Source of the DNA: Corynespora cassiicola
Lineage: Eukaryota > Ascomycota > Dothideomycetes > Pleosporales > Corynesporascaceae
Direction: 5' to 3'
DNA length: 64,000 nucleotides
Assembly: GCA_022059125.1 (NCBI GenBank)
Contig: JAEUWY010000002.1
Span: 682,001 to 746,000 of the forward strand
The translations under genes were made by a program, and so were the position numbers. This document shows, one piece after another, positions 33,441-44,458 of the stretch. Within the stretch, counting starts at the first letter, position 1. Every line of letters begins with the position of its first letter. The notes under the pieces were generated by a model. The model saw nothing but the letters and a program-made list of their open reading frames with translations. It did not search any database and was not told the origin of the DNA.

Positions 33441-34789
33441 ATGGGGTCATTAGGCTCATATTTTCTCGATGTCGTCTACTCGTTTACGAACTGCATGGTG
33501 TGCTTCCCTGGAACTCCACAGCTCAAGATCAATAGCCGCAGCTTCAAGATACTGCGACTGCTCGGCGAGGTAAACTCAGCTCCTCTCTTATCTACCAACC
33601 AGACCACTCACTCTCCCCGCAGGGCGGCTTCTCATATGTTTACCTCGTGCAAGACACGTCAAATCAGCAGCTCTTCGCTCTGAAGAAGATCCGATGTCCC
33701 TTTGGCCAGGAATCCGTGTCGCTGGCTCTAAAGGAAGTCGAGGCCTACTCGCTGTTCTCGCCGCATCCCAACATCATCCACTCCATCGATTACAGCGTCG
33801 CGTCTGACAAGTCGGACCCCTCGGCCAAGACAGTCTACATCCTGCTCCCGTACTACCGTCGCGGAAACCTGCAGGACATGATCAATGCGAACCTCGTCAA
33901 CCACACAAAGTTTCCCGAGCGGAGGCTCATGGTGCTATTCCTGGGTGTGTGCAAAGCGCTGAAGGCGATGCACCAGTACAAGGTCAAATCCGGACCCGGT
34001 GGGGCACGGAGCGAGGACAAGGCGAAAAGGGTGCGCAAGGAAGCCGCGCGCGCAGACCGGGATGCCGCCGAGAGCATGGAGATGCGACCGAGCCGGAAAC
34101 ACAGGGAGAATGACGACGACGAGGAGCAAGAGGCGGAGCCGCTTATGGAGGGCGAAGTCACCATGGCGCAGGAGGGCATCGCGCCCGGCGGCGAGAGGGC
34201 TTATGCGCACAGAGACATCAAGCCGGGTATGCCTCCAGATAACCCCATTCCTTTTCCAGACCCAGCCCGCTGACAATCAATAGGAAATGTCATGATTGCC
34301 GACGACGGCAAGACGCCAATCCTCATGGACCTTGGCTCCCTCGCTCCGTCCCCGACCCCCATTACATCGCGCTCCCTCGCGCTCCAGGTCCAAGACACGG
34401 CCGCCGAGCACTCGACGATGCCCTACCGCGCCCCCGAACTCTTCGACGTGAAGACGGGCTCCGTCATCGACACAAAGGTTGACATCTGGTCCCTCGGCTG
34501 CACCCTGTACGCATGTCTCGTCGGCAAGTCTCCCTTCGAGGCCCGCTCGGATGAGACGGGTGGCAGTCTGAGCATCTGCGTTCTCGGCGGTGACTGGAGG
34601 TTCCCGGATGAGGGTCCCCAGCGCGGAAAACAGAAGCAGCCGGCTGAGGAGACTATCAGTGAGCCGGTCAAGGAGGTCGTGCGCAAGTGTCTCAAGGTGG
34701 AGCCGAGTGAGAGGCCGGACGTAGATGAGCTGATACGGTTAGTGGAGGAGGTGCTGGAGGGGTTACCGGAGGACGGTGGCGATGATTAA
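33441..34789 (+). CDS. ENV7: ENV7/STK16-family Ser/Thr protein kinase
   Basis: Three exons, 33441-33569, 33623-34226 and 34284-34789, giving 412 residues. The protein begins MGSLGS, a plausible N-myristoylation signal, and has nearby CMVC cysteines that could be palmitoylated, as in STK16/Env7. Kinase landmarks: LLGEGGFSYVYLV (G-loop, split by intron 1), ALKKIRC (Lys about 64), HRDIKPGN (about 239-246), DLGS in place of DFG as is usual for STK16 relatives, YRAPELF, DIWSLGCTLY. A charged insertion of about 75 residues sits between helix E and HRD (about 162-236). In yeast Env7 works at the vacuole membrane in fusion control; STK16 is a Golgi kinase. Family assignment is firm, the precise role inferred. 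Confidence 0.9.
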
Positions 34790-35286
34790 ATCAGAGGGAA
34801 TGGGCGAGAAAGAAAAGTGCTCGGGTGCGTTTTGAGTTTCGGGTCTTTGGTGGGGTTCGGGCTTTCCTTATTATTTTCTTCTTCTCCTTTTTTCCCCTGC
34901 TTCTTTTGTGGTCTGTATGACTATCTACATCTACGTTGAATGGCAGGGATCGTGTGGTTGGGATGCATCTTAGGACATGATGTGTCTGTCAATCGTTGCG
35001 AGCTGGGGGTGGGGGGTGGGGGTTAGTTACATGGGATGCGGTGTAGCTCAATCATGGTTCGATGCAAGGACATGCTGCGTCAACTTTGGAGCAGGGCAGG
35101 ACAGGACGTCTCGGCGCCGGATCTTAATATACCCTTTCTCGCAGCCAGGTTTTGGGCGCTGATGTGTCGGTGTGTGATGTACATGCAGCGTAATTTTTTC
35201 GTACCCATCCAATCCATACATACATGAATACACGTGCAGTCCCAACGCCGCGTAGTATCCAACCCAGCAAACAAGGACGGAATCGA
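34790..35286. other. convergent intergenic region
   Basis: 497 bp between the kinase and DPP5 3' ends. CT/T-rich 3' flank sequence. A TAGCTCAAT...GGTTCGATGC stretch at about 35043-35062 mimics tRNA boxes but is far too short. Confidence 0.55.
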
Positions 35287-37674
35287 TTACGCCTCCCTCC
35301 TCACCCTCTCCTCATACGCACTATACCTCTCCAACCCCACATAGCCATTAATCCAATCCAACACAGTGCGATGCCACAGCAAACTATTCTCCGGATTCAA
35401 CACCCAATGGTTCTCATCCGGGAACGTGAGGAACTGACTGGGCACGCCGCGCGCCTGCAGCACGTTGAACGCGGACAGGCCCTCTGAGATTGTGAGGCGG
35501 TAGTCGAGCTCCGAGTGGATGATGAGGTGCGGCGTGGCCCAGTGGCGTGTGAAGCGCGAGGGGTCCCACTGCGACCAACGGTCCGGGTGCTCCCACTGCG
35601 GGCCGCGCAGGTCGTGGAAGGGGAAGTAGAGCTCTTCTGAGGCGAGCTGGCCGGTCATGCTGAAGACGCCGTCATGAGTGACTAGGGCTTTGAAGTGGCG
35701 GCCGAGGGGGTGGCCTTGGATCCAGTTCACTATCAGGGAAAGGGAGGGTCAGCCGCGTTTCCAAGGGGTAAATAATAGACGGTGGTGCTATGTGTGTGTA
35801 TGTGCATGGAAGGGAGACTCACTCATGTATCCGCCATAACTCGCGCCGAGAGCGACAGCGCGCTCCGTATCCACATAACCCAGGTTCTTCTTGATCCAAT
35901 CGAATCCCATGACCAAATCCTCGTACGGCAGTCCGCCCCACTGGCCCTGGATGGCGTCGGTGAAGTCCTGGCCGTATCCCGTGCTGCCTGTCGGGTTGGG
36001 CGCGATGACGACGTAGCCCTGCTCGGCGAAGACGGCAGGGTTCCAGCGCGTGCTCCAGCCGTCTTCCCACGCGCCCTGGGGCCCTCCGTGGATCAGGTAC
36101 GCAAGCGGGTACTTCTTGGATGAGTCGAAGGTGGACGGCTTGACTACCCAGGCGTGGATGCTGGTGTTTGGGGCTGCGCCCGGCCAGTGGATTTCTCCGA
36201 CTTGACGGCGCGAGAGGCCGAACATGGAGCTGCTGCGTGATGAAGAGGAGATGTACTGTGTAGTTAGTTCGCCAGAGCTGTGGTTCGCGGTCGGCTCCTC
36301 GGTCGGCAGCGTGTAGGTGCGTTGAGAGGCCTCATCTGCCGCAAGAGCGGGTACGCGCGAGTACAGGCTGTTCTCGATCAGAGAGGTGGAGGAAAGGAAG
36401 ATTCCGCCGTCCTCCAAAACTGATACACTCGTGATAGTGCCGCCCTTGACGAGCTGCCACGGCCCGGTAAGGTTGGGCATTTCTCCACTGCCTGTGAAGT
36501 GGGATACGAAAAGAGAGACGCGACCGTGCTCTTCGGCAGTGAAGTAGAGCGTCTTGCCATTCGGACTCCAATTTATGGACTGCGGGCTGCGGTCCCACGT
36601 ACCTTTTCCGTCTTTGGATGCGAAGGCGTAGATGACCCAGGAAGGAGTACGGACATCCGGCACGATGAATATTTGGTTCTTGTCTGACTCATAACCGTCT
36701 GTCTTCATGGAGAGAAAAGCGAGTTGGCTGCCATCAGGGGAGAAGACGGGGCTGGTGCTGGCACCCTCAATGCCATCGAGTTCGACTTTCTGGATCTGGG
36801 GATCGTTACTCAAATCCCAGAAATCGCTGGCAACCGAGAGGTAGATGTTTGTCTTGGTGTGTAATGCCGGGTTGAGATCCGGATCTTTGGATGTAAAGAC
36901 AAGGCCAGTGCTGGAGATGTCGAAGTGATCAGCACCACCAAAAGGTTCAATGGGCGAGGATAGTTTAGTGCCCTTGAGAGCATTCTTCAATTCAGAAAGC
37001 TTATACTTGTCATCTTGGAGTGTGAGAGTGCCAATGAAGATGGCGTTCTTATTTTCTGTCACGTAGTGGTCCCAGTGGCGCACGAAAAGAGAGGTGTAAA
37101 GACGGCCAGTGGTAAGCGGTTTCTTGGCCTTCTCAGGATTGTGGAGATTTCCATCTAAGGTCGCAGAGCCGGACACGGCAATAGCGACGGTTGAATCGTT
37201 GATACGATGAGTTTTGAGGTCACCGACCGGGCCAGAGATAATACCTGCCGAGTAACTATTCAAAGGTAAATTAGGAGGATCATCGCATCGCTTCGTGCAG
37301 GGTTACTTACGCGTCCTTGAAATTCTTCACAGGCCCAACCTTGACTGTTGTTGTGCCATCGCTTTCGGAGTGCAGGAGCAAGATGGTTTTGTCATCGATC
37401 CAGGTCGGTGCGCTGAAAGAACCATCGCTCACGATGACCGAGCTCTCCTGACTTTCCACATCCAGGAGTCGGATCTCAGATTTCTTGCGATGCTCTTTAT
37501 CTGGTTAGCTTGTTTGTATTTTTTTTTTCAATCTGACAAGTAGAGCTTACCTCCAAAGCTATAGGTTGAGATACTGTACAAGACCTGGGAGCCATCCGCG
37601 TTCGGAACGCCGGCGGAGCGCCGGGGCGCGCTGAGGAGAACCTCAGGCGTGAACTTTGCAGCTCGAATCGTCAT
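35287..37674 (-). CDS. DPP5: dipeptidyl-peptidase 5 (S9 prolyl oligopeptidase family)
   Basis: Four exons, 37674-37551, 37494-37311, 37255-35823 and 35729-35287, giving 727 residues from the ATG used here. The N-terminal propeller begins FTPEVLLSAPRRSAGVPN. The catalytic domain shows GGPQGAWEDGWSTRWN, the nucleophile GASYGGYMMNW (split by the last intron after ATG A), the acid in SELDYRL and the His in DENHWVLNP. Family: fungal secreted DppV/DPP5, which removes X-Ala and related dipeptides in extracellular protein use. The chosen ATG gives MTIRAAKF with no signal peptide. In-frame codons directly upstream read SFSLPVLCLAALA, a signal-peptide-like core, following AG acceptor sites. A further 5' exon is therefore likely; I could not place its start. 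Confidence 0.9.
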
Positions 37675-39008
37675 CGCCAAAGCTGCGAGGCAAAGTACGG
37701 GTAGACTAAAGGAACGCCTGCTTGTATTAGCAATGGATTTGTAGTGAATGATGATTCAATTGAGGTACATGGTTGCAGTTCAACGATGGGCCCAGCTGAA
37801 GGGAGCGAGTTGGATTCGGAGAATAGGGAGCAGAAGGAAATGTTGAGGACAAGAACCAGAAAAGCAAGAAAGTTTCATCGTAGCTCGATGAATACTTGAG
37901 GGTTTATATAGCCACTTGACGTGACAATGCGAATTCTTGGACGACCAGGTCTAAGAGCGGATGCAATGGAGCACGAGAGGTCGCCATTGGTTGACGCCAT
38001 CAGGAGAAGCATGAAAACAAGGAGATATTGACCAACCGTGGAGAGCTATGTAACTAGAAAGGGAGTGCAACTTACACGCTGAAGGTGATTGCGAGCGCGT
38101 TGTAAGGAAAATGCGGGATGTGAGTACCTGAGGTAACAGGCAGACGTGACGAGGTTGAAGCTCGGAGTTGTGGTTGTCGTGTCTCGGAGGAGCACGGTAG
38201 TTAGAGTCCCCAACCCCTCATTAACCAGCCACTCGGGGCGGGGCTGACGCCCACAAAGGATGCGTCATATTCCAAACCACGTCCCACACGTTGCTGCCTT
38301 GCGCCTTTGCCTGGGTGATAACGCGAATGCCGTGTGCGACAGTTTGTGCACTTGCGCATTGCTTTTACCCGGCAATATATTGTGTCTAAGAAACAAAAAC
38401 GTACAAAAATAGGAACCAGTCCTGTGGCGCAGTGGTAGCGCGCCGTTCTTATATGATTCGTCAGACTCATATGGCCGTATTAGGTTATGCGGATGCCGTG
38501 GGTTCGAGTAGGTTTCACCACGAACAAGAGCTTCATAGTGCAAATTTCTAACAACAGTATAGACCCCACCAGGACTATCGGACTATGATCTTTTTTTTCT
38601 TTTTTGGGGGTAGCTTCAGCGGCCGACAATTTATCAAATGCTTTTTTTTTGAGCTGCTGCGCGTATCGTTCTCTCTCCAATTCAAATGAACACAACAACT
38701 TTCTTACCTTCTCTCACGCTCTCGCATAATAGCTAACTAACTATTGTATCAGTTCTCACAGTAATCGCAGTTTCTCTCTAGATCAGATTCAACTACAGAA
38801 AGCATGTTCATTACATATATGCCAGCATTCCAGCTAAACTGTCGCCCATGGCAACTTTGTTTACGATTCTATCTTTACTCAACTGAACAAACGCTCCAAA
38901 TTTATGCAGTGCCATACACGCACTTCAAGACGCTACGCTGAATGATGGATTCCACCGCCATGCAAGAATTACAGCCCCATCGCCTCTCGCCCCAGACCCC
39001 AAGCCCCC
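37675..39008. other. intergenic region, DPP5 promoter and tRNA-like relic
   Basis: About 1.3 kb. The first part (to about 37900) probably includes the missing DPP5 5' exon and 5'UTR. A tRNA-like relic lies at 38416-38520. The rest shows no gene. Confidence 0.5.
38416..38520 (+). pseudogene. tRNA-like relic with A and B boxes (possibly intron-containing tRNA-Ile(TAT))
   Basis: GTCCTGTGGCGCAGTGGTAG gives an acceptor-strand-like start and a perfect D-arm (GCGC AGTGGTA GCGC); TGGCGCAGTGG is a good A box. CTTATAT could be an anticodon loop with TAT, followed by about 32 bases where a tRNA intron would sit. GTGGGTTCGAGT is a good B box and T-loop. The 3' half fails: after the T-loop one expects CCCAC and an acceptor complement, but finds AGGTTTCACC. 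The anticodon stem CCGTT/TGCGG is imperfect. It looks like a 3'-truncated tRNA or tRNA-derived element. It is not a clean functional tRNA. Confidence 0.4.
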
Positions 39009-39557
39009 TCAACGACGCATAAAAGACCCCCCACAAAATTTCCTCTGCTCCGCCCTCTCCTCCTCCAAAATCTGCTGCTCAATCTTGGCCTTTAGGATCT
39101 CAATCTGGCGCTCGCACTCCCACCCAGGCGTCTCCGCGCCCCTCATGCCGATGAAGCGAGCAAACATGCGCATCTTGACGCGCAGCCGCTCGAAGTCCGT
39201 CAGCCGGCACGAGTCGGGCAGGTGCGGCACCTTGTCCAAGAACGGCCGGCTCCAGTCCATGGTCTGCGGGTACGAGTTCCCCGCGAGCGAGTCCAGGCTG
39301 GTCTGTGAGTAGTATTCTGCCATGACGTCGAGCTCGGCTTCGGTTAGCAAAAAGAGGGAGAGGAGGGTGGAGGGGAAGGAGGGCGGGGGTTGGCCTGTCT
39401 CGATGTGCACTATGGGCGCGATTGAGAGGCGCATCTGGGAGAGCTTCTCGCCAAAGGCGGGGTTTCTAGAGGCGGAGCGTAGCTTTCGTCGCTCGACGAG
39501 TGTCATATGGGACGAGGGGTTCGGCGTGGTGTGGTGTGTTTGATGTGTTTGCTCCAT
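39009..39557 (-). CDS. hypothetical protein
   Basis: Single exon, 182 residues from ATG MEQTHQTHHTTPNPSSH. No domain recognised. The sequence is protein-like: a basic region TLVERRKLRSASRNPAFGEKL, a segment VHIETGQPPPSFPSTLLSLF then a helical LLTEAELDVMAEYYSQ with SYPQTMDWSRPFLD, and a C-terminal amphipathic helix (ERLRVKMRMFARFIG, then ECERQIEILKAKIEQQILEEERAEQR) that could form a coiled coil. The start is uncertain; another frame extension upstream lacks an ATG. GC-rich third positions and the compact helix content support coding. Function unknown. Confidence 0.65.
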   Translation of the reverse strand: MEQTHQTHHTTPNPSSHMTLVERRKLRSASRNPAFGEKLSQMRLSIAPIVHIETGQPPPSFPSTLLSLFLLTEAELDVMAEYYSQTSLDSLAGNSYPQTMDWSRPFLDKVPHLPDSCRLTDFERLRVKMRMFARFIGMRGAETPGWECERQIEILKAKIEQQILEEERAEQRKFCGGSFMRR

Positions 39558-40134
39558 GGCTCTGCCTTTGCTGCGCTTTAGGACTTGGCTATACAAAATG
39601 GTAAATTTAATCGGGAGCCGATGTCAAATACAGGCCGTGTTTGACCCAAGACACTGGACTCTGGTAAAAAAAAAGGAAATGTTAGTATAGCAGGGGCTCG
39701 GAACAAGCAGAATATATGTATGAGACACAAACGATCTCTGGGAATAGATATTGTTAAAATTTGTTCTTTGTTACTGATCGAAATAGCGTTGTGCATTGTG
39801 AAGCGTCTTTGTCATATTCGTCACGTGCCTACTGTATTCTAGTACGCATGTCTGATACAATGCTGTTGTGTCTGTGATGGGTGGCTGAGGCGCACTTTAT
39901 GCCACAGACATAGACTTGATGGTGACCAGAACATTGTTCGGCGTTTGCGAGATCACTCAGATCTTGTAAACCCATTGACTATCGCATTGCGATCCTTGAA
40001 TCGGAGAGTATCGTGGGTGAGTCAGCCATCCGGCAGCCTGTCAACGAGATGAGACACATTCTGAACAAGATCCATGCAACGTACCAAGCATCGAAATGCT
40101 CCATATTAACTTCGCAGATGAAGTAAATGTATTC
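39558..40134. other. intergenic region
   Basis: 577 bp between the hypothetical gene start and the 3' end of the cysteine synthase-like gene. No gene supported. Confidence 0.55.
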
Positions 40135-41675
40135 TCATGAGGCCAAAATCATTTCCAGAGAAACGTCGTTTTCGGCCCCACCGATCGGCTCTGAGTTGGC
40201 CCAGAACTTACTCAAGTGCCTTGCGCCGCTGCAACACATTTAGCATCGCCAAAACAATAGAATATTGTAAAAGTCTCACCTGTCACACAACAGCGTGACA
40301 ATGCGATGGCCGGGGCCAAGTTTCTTTGCAAGATTCGTAGCGGCCACGCCTGTGTGAGTCAGTGCAATGCATCGTAGAACGCCGAGCTCAACTTACAATT
40401 CACAGCGCTGCTGCTGCCAACAAAAATTCCGTCATTCTCGACCAACCATCTTGCCATGGATTTGGCTTGGTCATCTGTGACTCTGATAGCATCATCAATG
40501 AGTTCCCTTCCCACTTCAAAGTTGTGAGTCACACGGTTGATACCGATCCCTTCAACAATAGTGTCGACCTGGTGCCTCCGGCGAGTCCCTTCTCTTTCTT
40601 TGGGGTCAAACATAACTCCATACTTTACTTTATTAAATAGGCCGCTCCCAGGAGGATCTGCGAGAACGACCTTGAGGCCGGGGATCTTGGGCTTGAGATA
40701 TAAGGCAACACCAGAGATTGTGCCCCCTGTGCCAGCACCTGCTACGAATGCGTCAAGAGAACCGCCCGTTTGCTTGTAGATTTCCGGTCCAGTGCCGGTG
40801 AAGTGGGCGCGCCAGTTAGCCTCTGTCTCAAACTGGTCTGCGAATAGTCCTCTTCCAGGTTTGTCGGGGTTTGCAGTGTGTTCTGTTGCTCTCGTACGTG
40901 CTAGATTCACAAACTGATTTTGATCCACAATGGGCGCTGGCCTAACCCGTTCCACCTCGGCACCTAGTTTCAAAAGAAGATCAGACTTTTCTATGGCCAT
41001 GTCATTTGGCATGCATCTTCAAATGGTCAGATAGTGTACGAATGTGAGAGGGGATCACTTGCATGTGCGCTTTGTAGCCACGTGCTCGGCATATTGCTGC
41101 CAGCGAAATGCCTGTACTGCCAACAGTACCTTCGTATATGGTATCTCCTGAATGAGGGACTAGAAGACCCCGCTCCTCGGCCTATGGGCTTGTCAGCCTA
41201 CGCACACTGGATTGGAAATAATAAGTTATCTTACCATTTGGATAATGCTCAGAGCCACTCGATCCTTTGGGCTGTTGCCGGCCCCATTAAGAAACTGCCA
41301 TGGAAGTCAGCATATCGATCTCCTGATCGAGCCAATATTGCCTGCCTCTGCTTTGGCAAGGATTTCACATCCTGTTGCTTCTGAAAGAGACTTGATTTTT
41401 ATTAACGGGGTGTCTCCGATGCATCCCTCGACACCATGTTTGATGTTCGCCACATCATTCTTTACTGAGATTCCGACATCTTCCAGGCCTTTCCTTAGTT
41501 CTTCTAAATTATTTGATTTGGCGAGCTGAGCTATGATTTTTTGCTGTTGCTGCAAACGTTTTTCGTCGTTCAATTTTTCATCGCCGCCTTTCGCAGAATA
41601 ATTATTCCACGCTGCAGATAAAGCCGCACCCGCCAAAAAGGCTCCCAATAAATAATATCGAGAGCGATCAGACAT
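40135..41675 (-). CDS. MCY1: membrane-anchored mitochondrial cysteine synthase-like PLP enzyme (MCY1-like)
   Basis: Six exons: 41675-41346, 41294-41235, 41181-41063, 41016-40397, 40349-40280 and 40228-40135, giving 430 residues. An N-terminal hydrophobic segment YYLLGAFLAGAALSAAW resembles the outer-membrane anchor of yeast YGR012W/Mcy1. PLP type II fold blocks: IGDTPLIKI, GAGNSPKDR with the Schiff-base Lys, EGTVGSTGISLA, GAGTGGTISG, GIFVGSSSAVN, LLCDSGARHLSKFW. The family makes cysteine from O-acetylserine or relatives. Introns 1 and 3 are GC-AG: intron 1 (41295-41345) starts GCAGGC, contains no GT at all and has a GCTGAC branch; intron 3 (41017-41062) starts GCAAGT. Removing them restores FLNGAGNSPKDR and HICMPNDMA exactly. 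It is divergent from the methyltransferase. Confidence 0.88.
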
Positions 41676-41766
41676 GCCGGGCACCCTGAATAGTCACCAA
41701 AGTAGATGTTGGATGGAGAAAGGTTCCGCCGGCAGGAGCTTTGACGGAGTTCGGCCTTGGCGTTAG
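41676..41766. promoter_or_regulatory. short bidirectional promoter, MCY1-like / methyltransferase
   Basis: Only 91 bp between the outermost start codons (169 bp if the methyltransferase starts at 41845). Both products are predicted mitochondrial. No specific site is asserted. Confidence 0.5.
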
Positions 41767-43439
41767 ATGATGGGCTGCTCCACCACGTGCTCTCGCAACG
41801 GAAGTTCTCCATCACCTGTCGCGCCCTGGGTCGACACAGGGCCAATGGATTCGCCTCTCGTCACGCAAATATTCCGCCAGCTCTTCTCGCATCGGGCGTC
41901 ACAATGCCTGGCCCGCGGGGCGCGACCGGCTTTCTCTGCCCACCATGCGCGGATCCAGCGCCGCTGCATGGCCTCGCGCGTACGTGACGGGGAGACGACA
42001 AGGGAAAGCAGATGGACACCGAGGAAGCACACATTCCCTAACGAGAGGACGGAGGAGTTTGACCGATATCCCATGGTCACATCGGAGATGCTGAAGGGCA
42101 GGAGAGAACGGCCGCGGCGTGTCAAGATGCTTCTGCGAGACTTTATCGAAGGTCAGGAGATTCAATTGGCGCATGCAGGATAGGACGGAAGTACTAATGA
42201 GCTCACAGACAGCTTATACAACCCGAACTACGGCTACTTCTCCAAGCAGGTTGTCATCTTCTCGCCCGGCGAACCCTTCGATTTTAGCTCCATGGCTTCC
42301 GAACACGAGTTTTTCCAACAACTGCGGCACCGTTATACTGAATTCGAGGATGCGCTGGACTATCAAGAGCCGAATGATTTGCGCCAGCTATGGCACACTC
42401 CCACGGAACTCTTCTCGCCCTATTACGGAGAAGCCCTCGCGCGTTACCTGGTTGAGGACTACAAATACAACTTTTACCCCTACCACGACCTGAATATATA
42501 CGAGATGGGAGCAGGAAACGGTACCATGATGCTGAATGTACTGGACTATATAAGAGATGTACACCCGGAGGTCTATGAGCGGACAAGATACAACATCATC
42601 GAAATCTCCAACCAGCTTGCGGTGCTGCAACATCAGGGTCTGGGACATTCAGCGTACGCGCGCGGTCATTCGGATAAGGTCCATATTGTCAACCGGTCCA
42701 TTTTCGACTGGGATACCTATGTCTCGTCGCCCTGCTACTTCCTTGCGCTGGAAGTCTTCGATAACTTTGCCCACGACGCGCTCAAGTACGACTTTGAGAC
42801 TGGCGCGCCGTACCAATCGCACGTTGTAATCGACCAACGAGGTGAACTATTCGAATACTACTCCCGAAAGCTGGACCCGGTTGCCGCACAATTCATCGAG
42901 AGACGGCACGCGGCCTGCAAGTCGTATGCCCATCCTCTCCAGGGCTCACGCCTCATGCACAACCTGCGATCGCTCGTACCATTCAGGAATAATCTGAGCA
43001 CCCCGGAATATATTCCCACGCGCCTGATGCAGTTTTTCTACATTCTGTATCAAAAGTTCCCCAACCACAAACTGATCAGCAGTGACTTCAATAGGCTGAG
43101 TGATGCGGTAGAGGGTTTGAATGCGCCAGTCGTGCAGACAAGATTCAAGAGGGAGATGATTCCCGTCAGCACGCCTCTTGTAAGTTGGCCGTCACGCGCA
43201 TACTTGCCTCAATTTACTGACGAGGGCAGGTTCATCAGGGCTACTTTGACATTCTGTTCCCCACCGACTGGGAAGTGGTAGAGCCCATGTACACGGCCAT
43301 AACTGGCAGGTTCGCCCGTACCTATACGCACGAGGACTTTATGGCCGGGCGAGCAGACATGGAGGAGACACAGACTCGAAATGGAGAGAACCCATTGTTG
43401 AGCTGGTACAAGAACGCAAACTTCATGATCACCTTGTAG
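41767..43439 (+). CDS. mitochondrial SAM-dependent methyltransferase (NDUFAF7/DUF185-like)
   Basis: Three exons, 41767-42151, 42209-43179 and 43230-43439, giving 521 residues. Two starts are possible; the second ATG at 41845 begins MDSPLVTQIFRQLFSHRASQ, a good mitochondrial presequence, and may be preferred. The core has the DUF185 order: MLLRDFIEDSLYNPNYGYF, PYYGEALARYLVE, the SAM loop NIYEMGAGNGTMMLNVLDYI, YNIIEISNQLAVLQ, CYFLALEVFDNFAHDAL, then VHQGYFDILFPTDWEVVEPM near the end. NDUFAF7 dimethylates an arginine of a complex I subunit during assembly; whether this protein does so or is a fungal paralog cannot be told. Introns have GTCAGG and GTAAGT donors. Confidence 0.85.
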
Positions 43440-43716
43440 ATAGTAGATATGCCCTGGGCGGAAAAAGGCAATTGTATCAATACGAACCTCCGATCTCGCA
43501 GAACGTGCAGTCCAGCATGGTGATGTTCCACTCAAAGGCCTGTCCAAACAATCGATTGAATCTGGAAATGCCGGATATCCCTCTAATAAAAGCCATTGCC
43601 GGAACTCCAAAGGGAGACCCTCATCCTCCCTGTGCATGATCTTACAGTGGCTTTTGTGCCAGTTCCCATCGTACATGACGGCATCCATCGTTTGACGTCC
43701 CCGAACTGATGCACAA

Positions 43717-44458
43717 TCACCTCCGGAAGAAGTTGCTCACCATGCCTCCCGCCAGGTTCCTGGCCAGGCCTGACCCGTACAGCGCATTGGACGCGAACCC
43801 GCTGGCATGGCTAAACTTGTCGCATCTCGAAAAGGCGAGGGTATTCGTAATAGTAAGAACGAGCGCGATGACTGCACATGTTAGTCAAGAGTCCAACCCA
43901 CCCAAAAAGCCCACGCATTCCCTCCCCCTCCCCAATCCCGCCAAAAAGAAAGCGCACAAAAAACTCACCCACAAGCGTCAACCAAATAAACTCAAAGCTC
44001 ACGAGCGCAACAATGGCCAGCAAGATCCACAGCACGGGCTGCGCATACAGCGCAATCCAAAAGAACCTCCGATCCGTCGCATTCTGGTCCCTCGTCTCCG
44101 GGTCCGCGCTCTCAAACACCCACCTCGAGTCTCCGCTCGAGGAATCGACCTCGTTCCACCAGCGCAACCCGACGAGCCGGCGACCCGCAATGTTCTTGAG
44201 GTAGTAGAAGTCGGTGGCGAGCAGCAGGATGGTGACGATGAAGATGAGGACGAAGTTGGAGGTGAAGAGGCGGAGGCCGAAGAGATAGACTAGGAGGGAG
44301 GCTGCGTGCGGGGAAGGTTAGTAGGAGAGGAGGGGGGGGGGAGGGGGGGGGGAAGACGTACAGATGCGGAAGAAGAGGAAGGTGATGAGGGTTATGGGGT
44401 GAGAGCTCAGTTTCCAGCTCAGCGTGCCCGGGGCGGGCGTTTGCTGGGCCGTCTCCAT
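43717..44458 (-). CDS. TVP23: TVP23, Golgi membrane protein (FAM18 family)
   Basis: Three exons, 44458-44362, 44301-43969 and 43871-43717, giving 194 residues. [20 protein letters not shown] leads to a first membrane segment [12 protein letters not shown], then [33 protein letters not shown], the hallmark [14 protein letters not shown], an acidic loop ending [21 protein letters not shown], and a last segment with [21 protein letters not shown]; the C-terminus ends MVSNFFRR. Tvp23 is a late-Golgi multi-pass protein in vesicle traffic. Intron 1 (44302-44361) carries two 10-G runs (poly-C on the coding strand). Intron 2 has a GTGAGT donor and CTAAC branch. It shares a 512-bp divergent promoter with the lyase gene. 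Confidence 0.93.

Noticed and set aside
35043..35065. TAGCTCAAT and GGTTCGATGC close together, like tRNA A and B boxes
   Set aside because: The boxes are only a few bases apart, so no tRNA can form.
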